The notes under the pieces are model-generated. The model did no database searches, was not told where the DNA came from, and saw only the letters and a list, made by a program, of their open reading frames with translations. From JBJMQS01 sp045802605 (GTDB lineage: Bacteria; Planctomycetota; Planctomycetia; Gemmatales; Gemmataceae), in the NCBI GenBank assembly GCA_045802605.1, contig JBJMQS010000001.1:60525-124524 (forward strand): DNA of 64,000 bases, given 5' to 3'. Positions within the stretch are counted from its first letter, which is position 1, and every line of letters begins with the position of its first letter. The translations under genes and the position numbers were made by a program. Shown here one piece after another: positions 38,059-48,673 of the stretch.

Positions 38059-38581
38059 GCGCGATTAACGTCTGAGCCGCGGCGTCGGCAAAGGCCGGCT
38101 CGCCCACAGCCGCGGCGACCACTTCCAGCTTCACTTGCGGGGCTAACCATAGCCGCAAACCGGCCACTAGCACGCGCAATAATTCCGCTTCGAGCACGCC
38201 CGCATCGGACCATCTATTCTCGGGAATGAGAATGGCAGTGGGTCCGTGGGCCGCGCTCGCCTTGAGCGCGACCTCCTTGGACACTCGGTCTAGCGCCCGT
38301 GGCGCGAGTTGATCGAGCCCGCCGGGAATGAGCAACTGCGGCACACCCGCGAGACCGGCGGCGGTCAAGCGATCACGATCTGCGCTGTCATTCGCCAGCT
38401 CGGACAGCGCCAAATCACACACGCCGACGAAGCGATATGTCGCGATCGCGGCTTCCAGTTCTCGACCATCACTGAATGGCTCGACCGCAAAACCGGCCTC
38501 TTCGATTCGCCCGCGCAAGCTCGCGGCAGCGCGCACCGTGGCTGTTCCGAAGCTGAGGGCAATCGTCGGTTGGGAATTCAT
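38003..38581 (-). CDS. UPF0261/Tm-1-like single-domain protein
   Basis: 192 residues from the ATG at 38581 (MNSQPTIALSFGTATVRAA). The blocks VCDLALSELANDSADRDRLTAA, GVPQLLIPGGLDQL, HGPTAILIPENRWS and VGEPAFADAAAQTLIALIPA match the C-terminal domain of UPF0261 proteins, a Tm-1-like family that binds ATP. Normal members are about 400 residues, so this protein has only the C-terminal half, or is a stand-alone version. The start codon lies inside a 27-bp repeat. Function unknown. Confidence 0.6.
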   Translation of the reverse strand: MNSQPTIALSFGTATVRAAASLRGRIEEAGFAVEPFSDGRELEAAIATYRFVGVCDLALSELANDSADRDRLTAAGLAGVPQLLIPGGLDQLAPRALDRVSKEVALKASAAHGPTAILIPENRWSDAGVLEAELLRVLVAGLRLWLAPQVKLEVVAAAVGEPAFADAAAQTLIALIPAADKFPKGSKPAAGP

Positions 38582-38600
38582 TACAGTAACGGTACGCGCT
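38574..38600. repeat. 27-bp direct repeat, left copy
   Basis: Identical 27-bp sequence at 38574-38600 and 39824-39850 (starts GAATTCATTACAGTAACGGT), same orientation, flanking the 38643-39788 gene 1.25 kb apart. In copy 1 the CAT of the 38003-38581 start is inside it. Confidence 0.9.
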
Positions 38601-38642
38601 ATCACCTTCAAAGCCCACGCGATCAAAAGTTGAGAGGCCGAA

Positions 38643-39788
38643 ATGAACAGCAAGTCGTGGCGCACAGCCTTCGTTCCAATTATGGTTTGCTGTGGCATTG
38701 GCGCTTTGATCTTGCTGGCAGTGACGGGCTATTTCGACAAGCCGATGGGAGATGCCAAACCGCCAGGCCAGCCGATTGGACCCGGCTCGCATCTGCAAAA
38801 AACCGCGGTTGTACCAACTCTGGATACACCAATGGTGGATGGCCAATCCGCCATATGGTGTGCGTCCTTCCAAATGGCGTGGGACAAACTCAAAGAAGCG
38901 AACACCGGTCGTGTAGAAATCCGAAATGCTGAAGCTGTGACGGAGCGGCTTAATCGCGCCCGAGTCTCGGAGACGGATCTGCGTGCCGAGGATAATTTTG
39001 CGGCTGCGGGCACAGTTTCGAAAACATTTCTAGCGTCGCTCAAGAGGGATTTCACCCACCGGTTTCCCGACATCGATCCACCAGAACTTGAGATACCCGA
39101 GAATGCTTTGGCTGCATTCGCATTTCTCTCGGTCAAGGTGCCCTGGCGATATGAGTTTCACGACAATCCAGTGCCATTGAGATTCATGTACGCCGGAAGC
39201 AGCGGGACGTCGGTTCGATCGTTCGGAGTGCTCGAAAAAGACTCTAACAAAGACGCGGAGGGCAAGACCTTTCGCGGACAAGCAGCGATTCTGCTTTGGG
39301 AAGCCGACGAAAAGGATGAGGCCAATTTTGCTATCGATCTATGCCGTCACTCGACGCCGTATCAAGTCGTCCTTGCACGCATCGCGAAAAAAGCAACCTT
39401 GGCCGATACGCTGAATGATCTCAATGATCGGATGCAGAAAAAACCGCGCAATGACAAAATTGGCGATGAGGATTCACTTCTAGTGCCCTGCATGGACTGG
39501 CGACTCGAACACGAATTCAAGGAACTCGAAGGGAATGAAAAAGTCGTCGCAAATGGCCCCATGGCAGGATTGTGGCTTGCTTCGGCACGTCAGAAAATCC
39601 AATTCCGCTTAGACCGGCGTGGTGCGGAAGTAGCTTCCGAGGCTACGGTCTTTTTGTTGGATGGTGGACCGCATCAGTTTCACTTCGACAGACCATTCCT
39701 TCTTTACGTCAAGAAGCGCGATGCACAACAGCCATTCTTGGTCGTGTGGGTTGAGAATGATGAGCTTTTGCAGCCATGGCGAAAATGA
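38643..39788 (+). CDS. Exported or membrane-anchored hypothetical protein
   Basis: 381 residues. One N-terminal hydrophobic helix (VPIMVCCGIGALILLAVTGYF) is followed by a soluble domain. The C-terminal part reads FHFDRPFLLYVKKRD then PFLVVWVENDELL, loosely like the C-terminal strand of serpin-type inhibitors, but no reactive-centre loop is recognised, so I do not claim the family. GC is lower than that of the neighbouring genes. It is bracketed by the exact 27-bp direct repeats, suggesting that the gene came in or was moved as a unit. Confidence 0.65.
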   Translation: MNSKSWRTAFVPIMVCCGIGALILLAVTGYFDKPMGDAKPPGQPIGPGSHLQKTAVVPTLDTPMVDGQSAIWCASFQMAWDKLKEANTGRVEIRNAEAVTERLNRARVSETDLRAEDNFAAAGTVSKTFLASLKRDFTHRFPDIDPPELEIPENALAAFAFLSVKVPWRYEFHDNPVPLRFMYAGSSGTSVRSFGVLEKDSNKDAEGKTFRGQAAILLWEADEKDEANFAIDLCRHSTPYQVVLARIAKKATLADTLNDLNDRMQKKPRNDKIGDEDSLLVPCMDWRLEHEFKELEGNEKVVANGPMAGLWLASARQKIQFRLDRRGAEVASEATVFLLDGGPHQFHFDRPFLLYVKKRDAQQPFLVVWVENDELLQPWRK

Positions 39789-39823
39789 TTATCTGCGGCA
39801 CCATCAGTGCAAATGTTGACCCT

Positions 39824-39850
39824 GAATTCATTACAGTAACGGTACGCGCT
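39824..39850. repeat. 27-bp direct repeat, right copy
   Basis: Exact copy of 38574-38600. It ends 10 bp before the start of the small membrane gene at 39861. Confidence 0.9.
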
Positions 39851-39860
39851 GGGAGGCTCG

Positions 39861-40112
39861 ATGCCCGCACTGCTCAAGCGAATTCTGATGCGCGGCTCGT
39901 TCGTTGCCCTGGCCACCATGGCGATCGCGCTTGCGCTCCGCTGGGTTTTGGAGTCGTATCTTGAATCCGATGGCGCAATCATCATCTCCGGCGATCGCGG
40001 CTGGGCCCTGGAAGGGCCGCTGATGTTTGCCGCATTTGGCTTTCTGTTAACGGCCCTCTTGGAGTGGGTGTCTGACCGGCGCGATCGAGCTAAACAGATC
40101 GGCAAACCATGA
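39861..40112 (+). CDS. Small two-helix membrane protein
   Basis: 83 residues with two hydrophobic helices (FVALATMAIALALRWVLE; PLMFAAFGFLLTALLEWV) and a basic end. It overlaps the CPBP protease gene by 4 bp (ATGA), so it is its coupled partner. No family recognised. Confidence 0.65.
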   Translation: MPALLKRILMRGSFVALATMAIALALRWVLESYLESDGAIIISGDRGWALEGPLMFAAFGFLLTALLEWVSDRRDRAKQIGKP

Positions 40113-41043
40113 GCGCGGATGAGATCATTGCTGACACGGAACTCCCCTCGTTCGAGGAATGGCCGCCGGTTCTTGCGGAAGCGCCGCCGCCGCCACGCTT
40201 CGTGCTTTGGCCACGGCTTTGGACGGTGTTCGTGGCCTACGGAGCCGCGTTCGTCGCGATGATCATTTTGCCCGCCCTGTTCGCTATCATCGCGCTCATT
40301 TGGATGGCAGGAACGGGCAGCGACCCTCGACATCTGAAAAACGATTTCGCCTCGATCATAAGCACGCCGGGCGGGTTCTTGACGTTGGCCGGGTTGGGGC
40401 AACTGGGCATCGGTCTGACGCCCATCGCCGCCGCTTGGTTCTCGCCCGAGCCCATGACGCAACGCCTCGGTATTGGAAGACCGTCGCTGCCGCTCTGGGC
40501 TTACCCTGTTGTCACAGTGGGCTCACTATTCCCGTTCGCGATCGGTGCGATGCTCGCTACTGCACTCATGAACCTGCTCGCACCGAATGCCGAAAATCAT
40601 TTCGATGGGCTATTGAACCAGATGCATGGAGGGTGGACGGTTGCCTTCATCCTTTTCATATCGTTGTCGCCGGGATTGACGGAGGAGTTGCTCTTTCGCG
40701 GTTACATCCAGCGACGCTTGCTCGAACGATTCTCGCCCGGAGCGGGCATTTGGCTTTCGACGATCTTATTTGCGGTCATCCACGTGATACCGCTCCAAGT
40801 CGTGCTCACGCTCGTCATTGGGCCTTGGCTCGGCGTGATTGCTTGGCGAACAGGCTCGATTTGGCCCAGCGCCATTTGTCACGCCTTCTGCAATGCGGCT
40901 TCCATGATCTACCAGTTCGGCATCCGCGGCGAAATGATCCCGCGCGAGATACCAACGCCGGTCCTGGCCTGGACCGGCGGGATCGTGGTCGGCTGCTTCC
41001 TGCTATCGGTTTGGATTCTGGCGCGGGTGAAGCCCTTGAACCC

Positions 41044-42993
<1,950 letters not shown>

Positions 42994-43017
42994 GAGTAAA
43001 CCTTTCAATCATTGAAC

Positions 43018-43092
43018 CGCAGAGAACGCAGAGAGCGCAGAGAAAATACTAAGATACGTTCTGGTTTTCTCTGCGCTCTCTGCGTTCTCCCA
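43018..43092. repeat. Family C palindrome, copy 2
   Basis: GCAGAGAACGCAGAGAGCGC and its complement with an imperfect stem and AAGATACG-type loop, between acs and glpX (both minus strand). Confidence 0.8.
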
Positions 43093-43096
43093 ATTC

Positions 43097-44008
43097 CTAA
43101 TTCCCGTGGTGCGTGGACAACCAGCGTACAGTGCCACTCTCTGAGCGCATGAATACCGAGTTCGTCACTGGCCCTTTGCTGGCGAAGCGCACGCCCTGGA
43201 GCAAGCTACCATTGGTGATGCCGGTCGCGGCGAAGGCACAGGGCCCTGTGACCATTTCCGTCTGATCCATCACCGGACCTTTGGGGTTGCACTCCGCATC
43301 GACGATTTGCGCTTTGAACCCGCCGCCGAGCGAACGGATGGCACAGGCCGTGATCACGCTCTCGGGCGCGCCGCCAGCCCCATAGAGGAGATCGACGCCG
43401 CTGGCTTCCAGACAGGTCGCGATCGCGCCGGAGATGTCGCAATCCTGGATGAGTTTGATGCGCACGCCCATCTTGCGCAACTGGCTGATGTACTTAGCGT
43501 GCCGCGGGCGGTCGAGCATGCACACCATGATTTGGTTGAGTGGCTTGCCCAATTCCCGCGACGTCGCCGTGACAATCTCGGGAATGCTCATGGCCAGCGA
43601 CATCCCGGCCCGCACGAGAGCCGGCCCAAAAGCCAGCTTGTTCATGTAGAACTCTTCGGTGGACCACATGCTGCCGACGTTGGCGAGGGCCAGCACGCTC
43701 ACCGCCTCGGGCCCGGAGTTCACGGTGGGGCGTGTGCCGTCGATGGGGTCGATCGCCAGGTCGAACGCCGGTTCACATTTGCCACGGTGCTTGCCGACGA
43801 CCTCGCCGCAGAACAGGCCATCGGACTCATCCTTTTTCCCTTCGCCGATGACGACGCGGGCACAGAAATCCGTTTCGTTGAGCTTGTCGCGCATGGCAGT
43901 GGTGGCTGCTTTGTCGGCCGCGAGCTTGTCACCTGAGCCGATAAAATGCGAAGCCGCGATGGCGGCCGCCTCGGTCGAGCGGATCAAATCGAAGAGCATG
44001 TGTCGCAT
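43097..44008 (-). CDS. glpX: Class II fructose-1,6-bisphosphatase
   Basis: 303 residues. GlpX-type metal site in ARVVIGEGKKDESD and the sugar-phosphatase signature DLAIDPIDGTRPTVNSG, with EAVSVLALA, ECNPKGPVMDQTEMVTGP and TGITNGSLLQGVRF. It dephosphorylates fructose-1,6-bisphosphate in gluconeogenesis, and in some bacteria also sedoheptulose-1,7-bisphosphate. Located next to acs on the same strand, fitting growth on acetate, but a palindrome separates them, so an operon is not sure. The N-terminus MRHMLF also offers an ATG three codons later. Confidence 0.95.
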   Translation of the reverse strand: MRHMLFDLIRSTEAAAIAASHFIGSGDKLAADKAATTAMRDKLNETDFCARVVIGEGKKDESDGLFCGEVVGKHRGKCEPAFDLAIDPIDGTRPTVNSGPEAVSVLALANVGSMWSTEEFYMNKLAFGPALVRAGMSLAMSIPEIVTATSRELGKPLNQIMVCMLDRPRHAKYISQLRKMGVRIKLIQDCDISGAIATCLEASGVDLLYGAGGAPESVITACAIRSLGGGFKAQIVDAECNPKGPVMDQTEMVTGPCAFAATGITNGSLLQGVRFASKGPVTNSVFMRSESGTVRWLSTHHGN

Positions 44009-44069
44009 AGCAGGTTTACCTGTCGCAAAAGCGGAGGGACGGCGAAAATTCTATTGCTGGGTATGCGGC

Positions 44070-44663
44070 TTTGTAGCCGCGGGCTTCAGCCCGCGTCAGC
44101 GACAAACGATTGCCGGGATGCGCAGGCACGAACTCAGGGCCTCGTGGTGCATTTCGCCCCGGAGGGGCGCAGGAATGTAGCCACGGGTGGAGCGAGGTCG
44201 CCTGTGGCGACCGAGCGCAACCCGTGGAAGGCAACCGCAGGTGAACCCCGCCTCGAAGGGGTGTGGGAACCTGTCTGCGCTCCTCCGATTTGGCAGCTAT
44301 GTTTGAACTTAATCTATGGTCTGGTTTGAGCCTAACGTATTTCGTGGCCGGGTCTGAGGTCGCCCTCAGGCGACGGAAGGCCCGGGGCACTGGCAAGCGC
44401 TTGCGGGTTCACCGGGCCTTCGGTCGCCTGAGGGCGACCTCAGACCCGGCCACGAAATACGTTAGGCGGAAACAAATGCGCACGCATTCCACGGGTTGCG
44501 CTGCGTCCGCCTTCGGCGGCCTTGCTCCACCCGTGGCTACATTCCTGCGCCCCTCCGGGGCGAATACGGTTGGGGGAACTTGCACATGACGTCACAAGAC
44601 GTTCAGCCCGCGTTGGGATCGAGCGGTTGCCAGGACGCGCGGGCTGAGGCCCGCGGCTACAAA
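44070..44663. repeat. Three-layer nested palindrome
   Basis: Outer arms 44070-44095 / 44638-44663 (TTTGTAGCCGCGGGCTTCAG and complement, one mismatch). Middle arms ~44154-44228 / 44487-44564 (blocks CGCCCCGGAGGGGCGCAGGA, GTAGCCACGGGTGGAGC, GCGCAACCCGTGGAA). Inner arms 44331-44385 / 44411-44466, which are family B (CTAACGTATTTCGTGGCCGG and complement). The whole ~0.6-kb gap between glpX and the PhoD-like gene is one concentric stem structure with no open gene. Confidence 0.85.
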
Positions 44664-44733
44664 ATGCACAAAACCCGAATTTCGACAGTTCGCTGTACAA
44701 TGTCAAACGAGTTTCCAATTTGGGGAGCCCGCC

Positions 44734-46098
44734 ATGCGTTCTGCGTTTTTGGGTTGCGCATTTGTTTTCCTCATGGGTCACGCCGCTATGGCTGACGAGC
44801 CGGCATTGTCGCGAATTGTGTTCGGCTCCGGGCTGAGCACGGAACGGCCGCAACTCATTTGGAACGCCATCCTCGAAACCCGGCCCGAGGTGTTCATCTT
44901 CGTGGGCGATGCGGTGTTCCTCGACACCGACATGCAAGACGTGATGAAGTCGAAGTACGCTCAGCTCGCGGCGTCGCCGGGCTTCCAGGAATTGAAGAAT
45001 TCGTGTCCGGTGCTGGCGACTTGGGGCGGCCACGACTATGGAGCGGCCGGCGCAGGCGCAAATTTCCGCGAGAAGGCGATCTCCTCAAAACTGTTCCGCG
45101 AGTTTTGGGATCTGAAGAATGCGCCGGCCGAGGGCAACTATAGCGCACGGACGTTCGGCCCCTCAGGCAAGCGCGTCCAGATCATCATGCTCGATACGCG
45201 GTACTTCCGGGTGCCGACGCGCAAGGGTGGCGACGGCACGCAGACGCCGGCCACGCTGCTCGGCGAAGCGCAATGGAAATGGTTCACCGAACAACTGAAT
45301 CACCAGGCGGAGTTGCGGCTGGTCTGCACACCGACGCCGATCAATAACGCGGGCCCGGGCGAATCGTGGGTGGATTACCCCGAGGACTTTGAACAGTTGA
45401 AAAAAGTTCTGCGCGAGACGAAGGCCAGCGGCGTGGTCTTCCTCTCCGGCGAACGCTCCGGCGCGGAGTTGAGTTTGACCGAACTTCCCGCGAACTATGC
45501 CGTCTTCGAACTCACTTCGCACGGCCTCAATATCGGTTCGAAGCAATGGCATGGTGCGCCGCCCAATCCCAAGCGCATCGGCGTCTTGGCCCACGGCGAT
45601 AACTTTGGCTCGGTTTTGATCGACTGGGCCCGACCCGATCCGGAGATTCGATTGCAAGGGCGGGACGTGACCGGCGACGTCGTGTTTCAGGAGAAGATCG
45701 AGCTCAGCATGTTGCGGACGCCCGGCTCGACCCGAGCGGCCGAGGCGCCCAAGGTAGTCGCGACGCCGACGCTGCCCTCCGGCACCGTCTCGCCGGCCGA
45801 GGCGACGAAGCGCGTGGGCGACAAGGTGACCGTGCAATTCGCGGTGAAGGGAACCGGAGCCACCCGCGACAAGGGTCGGGTGTTTTTGAACTCCAGCGAT
45901 GCCCGTGATGCGAGCAACTTCACGATCATGATCGATATGAAGAAAGCCGGCGAGAGTTTGCAGAAGGCGGGTATCACGGACCCGCGCGAGCATTTCAAGA
46001 ACAAGACCGTGCGCGTCACCGGCACCGTAACCACCTTCAAAGATGCTCCGCAGATCGCGGTCGAAGACGCTAGCCAGATTCAGGTTGTGGAAAAGTAA
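44734..46098 (+). CDS. PhoD-like phosphatase homologue with altered metal motifs
   Basis: 454 residues, signal peptide (FLGCAFVFLMGHAAMA). The fold is PhoD-like: FIFVGDAVFLDTDMQDVM, a LAASPGFQELKNSCPVLATW block and NFGSVLIDW. But the usual ATWDDHDYG is ATWGGHDYG and the usual SGDRH is SGERSG, so several metal ligands of the alkaline phosphodiesterase/phosphatase site are lost. The C-terminal ~110 residues are an OB-like module (VGDKVTVQFAVKG... NKTVRVTGTVTTFKDAPQIA). Likely catalytically dead or changed in activity; periplasmic. It ends 2 bp before rsmB. Confidence 0.8.
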   Translation: MRSAFLGCAFVFLMGHAAMADEPALSRIVFGSGLSTERPQLIWNAILETRPEVFIFVGDAVFLDTDMQDVMKSKYAQLAASPGFQELKNSCPVLATWGGHDYGAAGAGANFREKAISSKLFREFWDLKNAPAEGNYSARTFGPSGKRVQIIMLDTRYFRVPTRKGGDGTQTPATLLGEAQWKWFTEQLNHQAELRLVCTPTPINNAGPGESWVDYPEDFEQLKKVLRETKASGVVFLSGERSGAELSLTELPANYAVFELTSHGLNIGSKQWHGAPPNPKRIGVLAHGDNFGSVLIDWARPDPEIRLQGRDVTGDVVFQEKIELSMLRTPGSTRAAEAPKVVATPTLPSGTVSPAEATKRVGDKVTVQFAVKGTGATRDKGRVFLNSSDARDASNFTIMIDMKKAGESLQKAGITDPREHFKNKTVRVTGTVTTFKDAPQIAVEDASQIQVVEK

Positions 46099-46100
46099 AT

Positions 46101-47435
46101 TTGGACCCCACCGCTCGTTCCGTCGCCCTGGCCGTGCTCAACGCGCCGCCGGGCAAGGCGTTCGCTGACGAACGGCTCGACACGGCTCTCAATCGCGGCG
46201 AACTTTCGCGGCTTGACCGAAGATTGGCGACCGAACTGGTCTACGGCGTGTTGCGTCGCCGGGGCACACTCGACGCGCTTCTCACCCCGCTGCTCAACCA
46301 TCCGCCGGCACCGAAGGTGATGAATTTACTTCGCCTCGGGGCGTATCAACTGGCGTTCCTCGACCATGTGCCAGCTCACGCGGCCATTGACACAGCGGTG
46401 GATTTGACGCCGGAAACCGGCTCGCCGAAGTCGCGCGGGTTCGTCAATGCCGTGCTTCGCGGAGTGACGCGGTTCTTGGCCGAGGAGGATGCGCTCGGCC
46501 CGGCGGCCGACGCCTATCCGCGGCTCAACGGTCAATATCGCCGGCTGTTTCAGCCCGTGCTGCCCGACCCGGCGAGCGACCCGGCCGGCTACATCGCGGC
46601 GGCGTTTTCGCTGCCGGGCTGGATGGTCGAGCGCTGGTTGCCGCGCTTCGGTGTGGAAGAAATGCACCGGCTCGGTTTTTGGTTCGCGGGGCCCGCGCCG
46701 ATTTGGCTGCGGGTCAATCCTCGGAAGACTTCGCGCGAGCAGTTCCTCGTCAGTGGCGTCAACGCTGAACCCGGCGACGCTCCGCAATCGCTGAAGTTGC
46801 TCGGTCCAGCGGCAATTTCGGAGTTGCCCGGTTATGCCGAGGGCCATTTCTGCGTGCAGGATCACACGTCGCAGGAGGTCGCGGCAATGCTGGACTCAAA
46901 GCCTGCTTGGCGGGTACTGGACCGGTGTGCGGCACCCGGTGGCAAGTCCACCCATTTGGCCGAGTTGATGCAAGATCAGGGTGAGGTGGTGTCGTGCGAT
47001 GTTGATGCCAGGAAAATTGCGACCATCGAAACACTCGCTCAACGTCTCGGTTTACGCTCAGTCAAGACAGTGACATTGCGGCGGGACGATCCGCCGCCGG
47101 AGGGACCCTTCGACGCTGCCTTGGTTGATGCGCCGTGTTCGAACACGGGCGTGCTGGGTCGCCGGCCCGAGGTGCGCTGGCGATTGCGGCCGGAGGATCT
47201 CACGGAGTTGGCCGCGTTGCAGTTGCGGTTGTTGCTTGAGAGCATCGATCGCGTCCGGCCCGGCGGCGTGGTGGTGTATTCCACGTGCAGCATCGAGCCG
47301 GAGGAGAATGAGGCGGTGGTGCGAGCGGCAATGGCGGAGCGGCCAGGCATAGTGGTGGAGGCAGAGGTGAATTCAGTGCCAGGCCGGCCAAGCGACGGGG
47401 GCTATCGCGCACGGTTAGTTACAAAAAACAACTAA
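46101..47435 (+). CDS. rsmB: 16S rRNA (cytosine-C5)-methyltransferase RsmB
   Basis: 444 residues from a TTG at 46101, two bases after the previous stop; no ATG is near. N-terminal NusB-like helical domain (RLATELVYGVLRRRGTLD, LGAYQLAFLDHVPAHAAI), then an Rsm fold with CAAPGGKSTHLAELM, the catalytic VDAPCSNTGVLGRRPEVRWR and YSTCSIEPEENEAVV with its second Cys. It methylates C967 of 16S rRNA using SAM. It likely shares a transcript with the PhoD-like gene before it and ends at a family C palindrome. Confidence 0.95.
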   Translation: MDPTARSVALAVLNAPPGKAFADERLDTALNRGELSRLDRRLATELVYGVLRRRGTLDALLTPLLNHPPAPKVMNLLRLGAYQLAFLDHVPAHAAIDTAVDLTPETGSPKSRGFVNAVLRGVTRFLAEEDALGPAADAYPRLNGQYRRLFQPVLPDPASDPAGYIAAAFSLPGWMVERWLPRFGVEEMHRLGFWFAGPAPIWLRVNPRKTSREQFLVSGVNAEPGDAPQSLKLLGPAAISELPGYAEGHFCVQDHTSQEVAAMLDSKPAWRVLDRCAAPGGKSTHLAELMQDQGEVVSCDVDARKIATIETLAQRLGLRSVKTVTLRRDDPPPEGPFDAALVDAPCSNTGVLGRRPEVRWRLRPEDLTELAALQLRLLLESIDRVRPGGVVVYSTCSIEPEENEAVVRAAMAERPGIVVEAEVNSVPGRPSDGGYRARLVTKNN

Positions 47436-47514
47436 CCGCAGAGAACGCTGAGAGCGCTGAGAAAACCAAATTCATGTTTGGTCTTTCTCCGCGCTCTCTG
47501 CGTTCTCTGCGGTT
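47434..47514. repeat. Family C palindrome, copy 3
   Basis: AACCGCAGAGAACGCTGAGA and complement around a TTCATG loop, arms about 37 bp with few mismatches. It sits between convergent genes rsmB and the cupin epimerase, where a stem can end transcription from both sides. Confidence 0.85.
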
Positions 47515-47526
47515 CAAATTTCTTTT

Positions 47527-48003
47527 CTAATGTAGTTTGAAGGGGCTGCCCGGCTGATCCTCATGGCGAATCTCATCCACCGGATCCTTTTTCCCGGGTC
47601 CTTTGTACATCCGGTTCGGCCCGTTGAACACCAAGCCCGGTTCGGTGCCCACGTTTTGATAGGCGTGCACGACGCCGACCGGGACCACCAGCGCCATCGG
47701 CGTGTCGGCCCCGACGATGCGAGTCTCGAACGCGCCGTAGGTCTTCGACTTGGGCCGATTGTCCCACAGATACATCTTGAAGTTTGAGGGCCCGAAGAAG
47801 GCGAAGTAGTCGGCCTGATCGACATGCTCGTGCGGCCCGCGGGCGATGCCCGGCTGCGTGACCGAGGCGTACGCCATCACCGGGTGGAACTGCTCCGGCA
47901 ACTCGTCGTGGCGGAATAATTCGCAGAGCCAGCCGCGATCGTCGTGAAATTTCTTGAGCGGCTTCCAGATGATGCCCTCGATGGGGCCGGGGTGGAATTC
48001 CAT
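47527..48003 (-). CDS. dTDP-4-dehydrorhamnose 3,5-epimerase-like cupin protein
   Basis: 158 residues, a single cupin barrel. Family features: WKPLKKFHDDRGWLCELFR, PGIARGPHEHVDQADYFAFF with the His for metal-free catalysis, and VVPVGVVHAYQNVGTEPGLVFN. Compared with RmlC (about 180 aa) it is somewhat shorter. It may epimerise NDP-sugars for surface polysaccharides or be a related sugar-binding cupin; the lack of neighbouring rml genes makes the rhamnose route doubtful. A good start is given by ATG 48003. Confidence 0.75.
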   Translation of the reverse strand: MEFHPGPIEGIIWKPLKKFHDDRGWLCELFRHDELPEQFHPVMAYASVTQPGIARGPHEHVDQADYFAFFGPSNFKMYLWDNRPKSKTYGAFETRIVGADTPMALVVPVGVVHAYQNVGTEPGLVFNGPNRMYKGPGKKDPVDEIRHEDQPGSPFKLH

Positions 48004-48039
48004 TTACAAATCTCCGCAGGCGAATCGCATTTGTTGTAT

Positions 48040-48117
48040 TGTTAGCCCGACGCGCCAGCGAGGGTGAACCACGCGAGCGCCTGCAGGGTTCGCCCTGGCT
48101 GGCGCGTCGGGCTAACA
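48040..48117. repeat. Long palindrome between cupin and YcxB-like genes
   Basis: Arms ~48040-48070 and ~48086-48117 (TGTTAGCCCGACGCGCCAGC and complement, then AGGGTGAACC / GGTTCGCCCT with mismatches). The TGTTAGCCxGACGCGC arm is related to 33907-34061. Confidence 0.8.
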
Positions 48118-48128
48118 AAACGACGTCT

Positions 48129-48671
48129 TCATGTCGGGGCGTGGAAATGGGCGAAGCGTTCCTTGGCGAACGCGACCACCTTCTCGTACTCGTCTTCCGT
48201 GCGGAAGCCGTGACGCGGCCAGATGATAGCCGAGATAGGAGTCAGAAACAAAAATGTATGCGTAGGTGTTTCGTCAATCCTTTCCATGCCGCGCCAGTGC
48301 ATTTCAGATTTCGAATCTTCGCGAATCTCAGTCAGCGTTTCGCTCGTGAGGACATTGCGTATATCTCCCACAACTCCGCGAGTTGAGTTTTCATTTACAA
48401 ATCTGCGAATCGCGACGCGAGATAGCCTTCGAATCAACCAGGGGTAGATAAGTGCGTAGAAAAGTCCAGTTACGATCAGGAAAAAGCCAAAGACTGAAAT
48501 GTTATCGGCGTCCGTTCCAAGCCAAGCAAGTGAGCCAAGTGTAATGAAGACTAATGGCCAAATGATCCTCCCGCGTTTAACGCGGCGCTTAAAGGTGTTG
48601 TCATTTCCGATGAAGTGCAGCTGGAAGTGAAAGTAATCATCGACCGTTCGCTGAAATGTCGTGTCGATCAT
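48129..48671 (-). CDS. YcxB-like membrane protein
   Basis: 180 residues with two hydrophobic helices (RIIWPLVFITLGSLAWLG; VFGFFLIVTGLFYALIYPW) and a C-terminal cytoplasmic beta domain (WRGMERIDETPTHTFLFLTPISAIIWPR) matching the YcxB-type C-terminus. Two bases separate it from the mutS stop, so it is likely read from the mutS transcript. Its base composition is more AT-rich than mutS, a sign of separate origin. Function unknown. Confidence 0.75.
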   Translation of the reverse strand: MIDTTFQRTVDDYFHFQLHFIGNDNTFKRRVKRGRIIWPLVFITLGSLAWLGTDADNISVFGFFLIVTGLFYALIYPWLIRRLSRVAIRRFVNENSTRGVVGDIRNVLTSETLTEIREDSKSEMHWRGMERIDETPTHTFLFLTPISAIIWPRHGFRTEDEYEKVVAFAKERFAHFHAPT

Positions 48672-48673
48672 GA

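Noticed and set aside
38643..39788. Serpin homology
   Set aside because: Only a short C-terminal resemblance (FDRPFLLYV); the length fits but the helical core and reactive loop are not recognisable.
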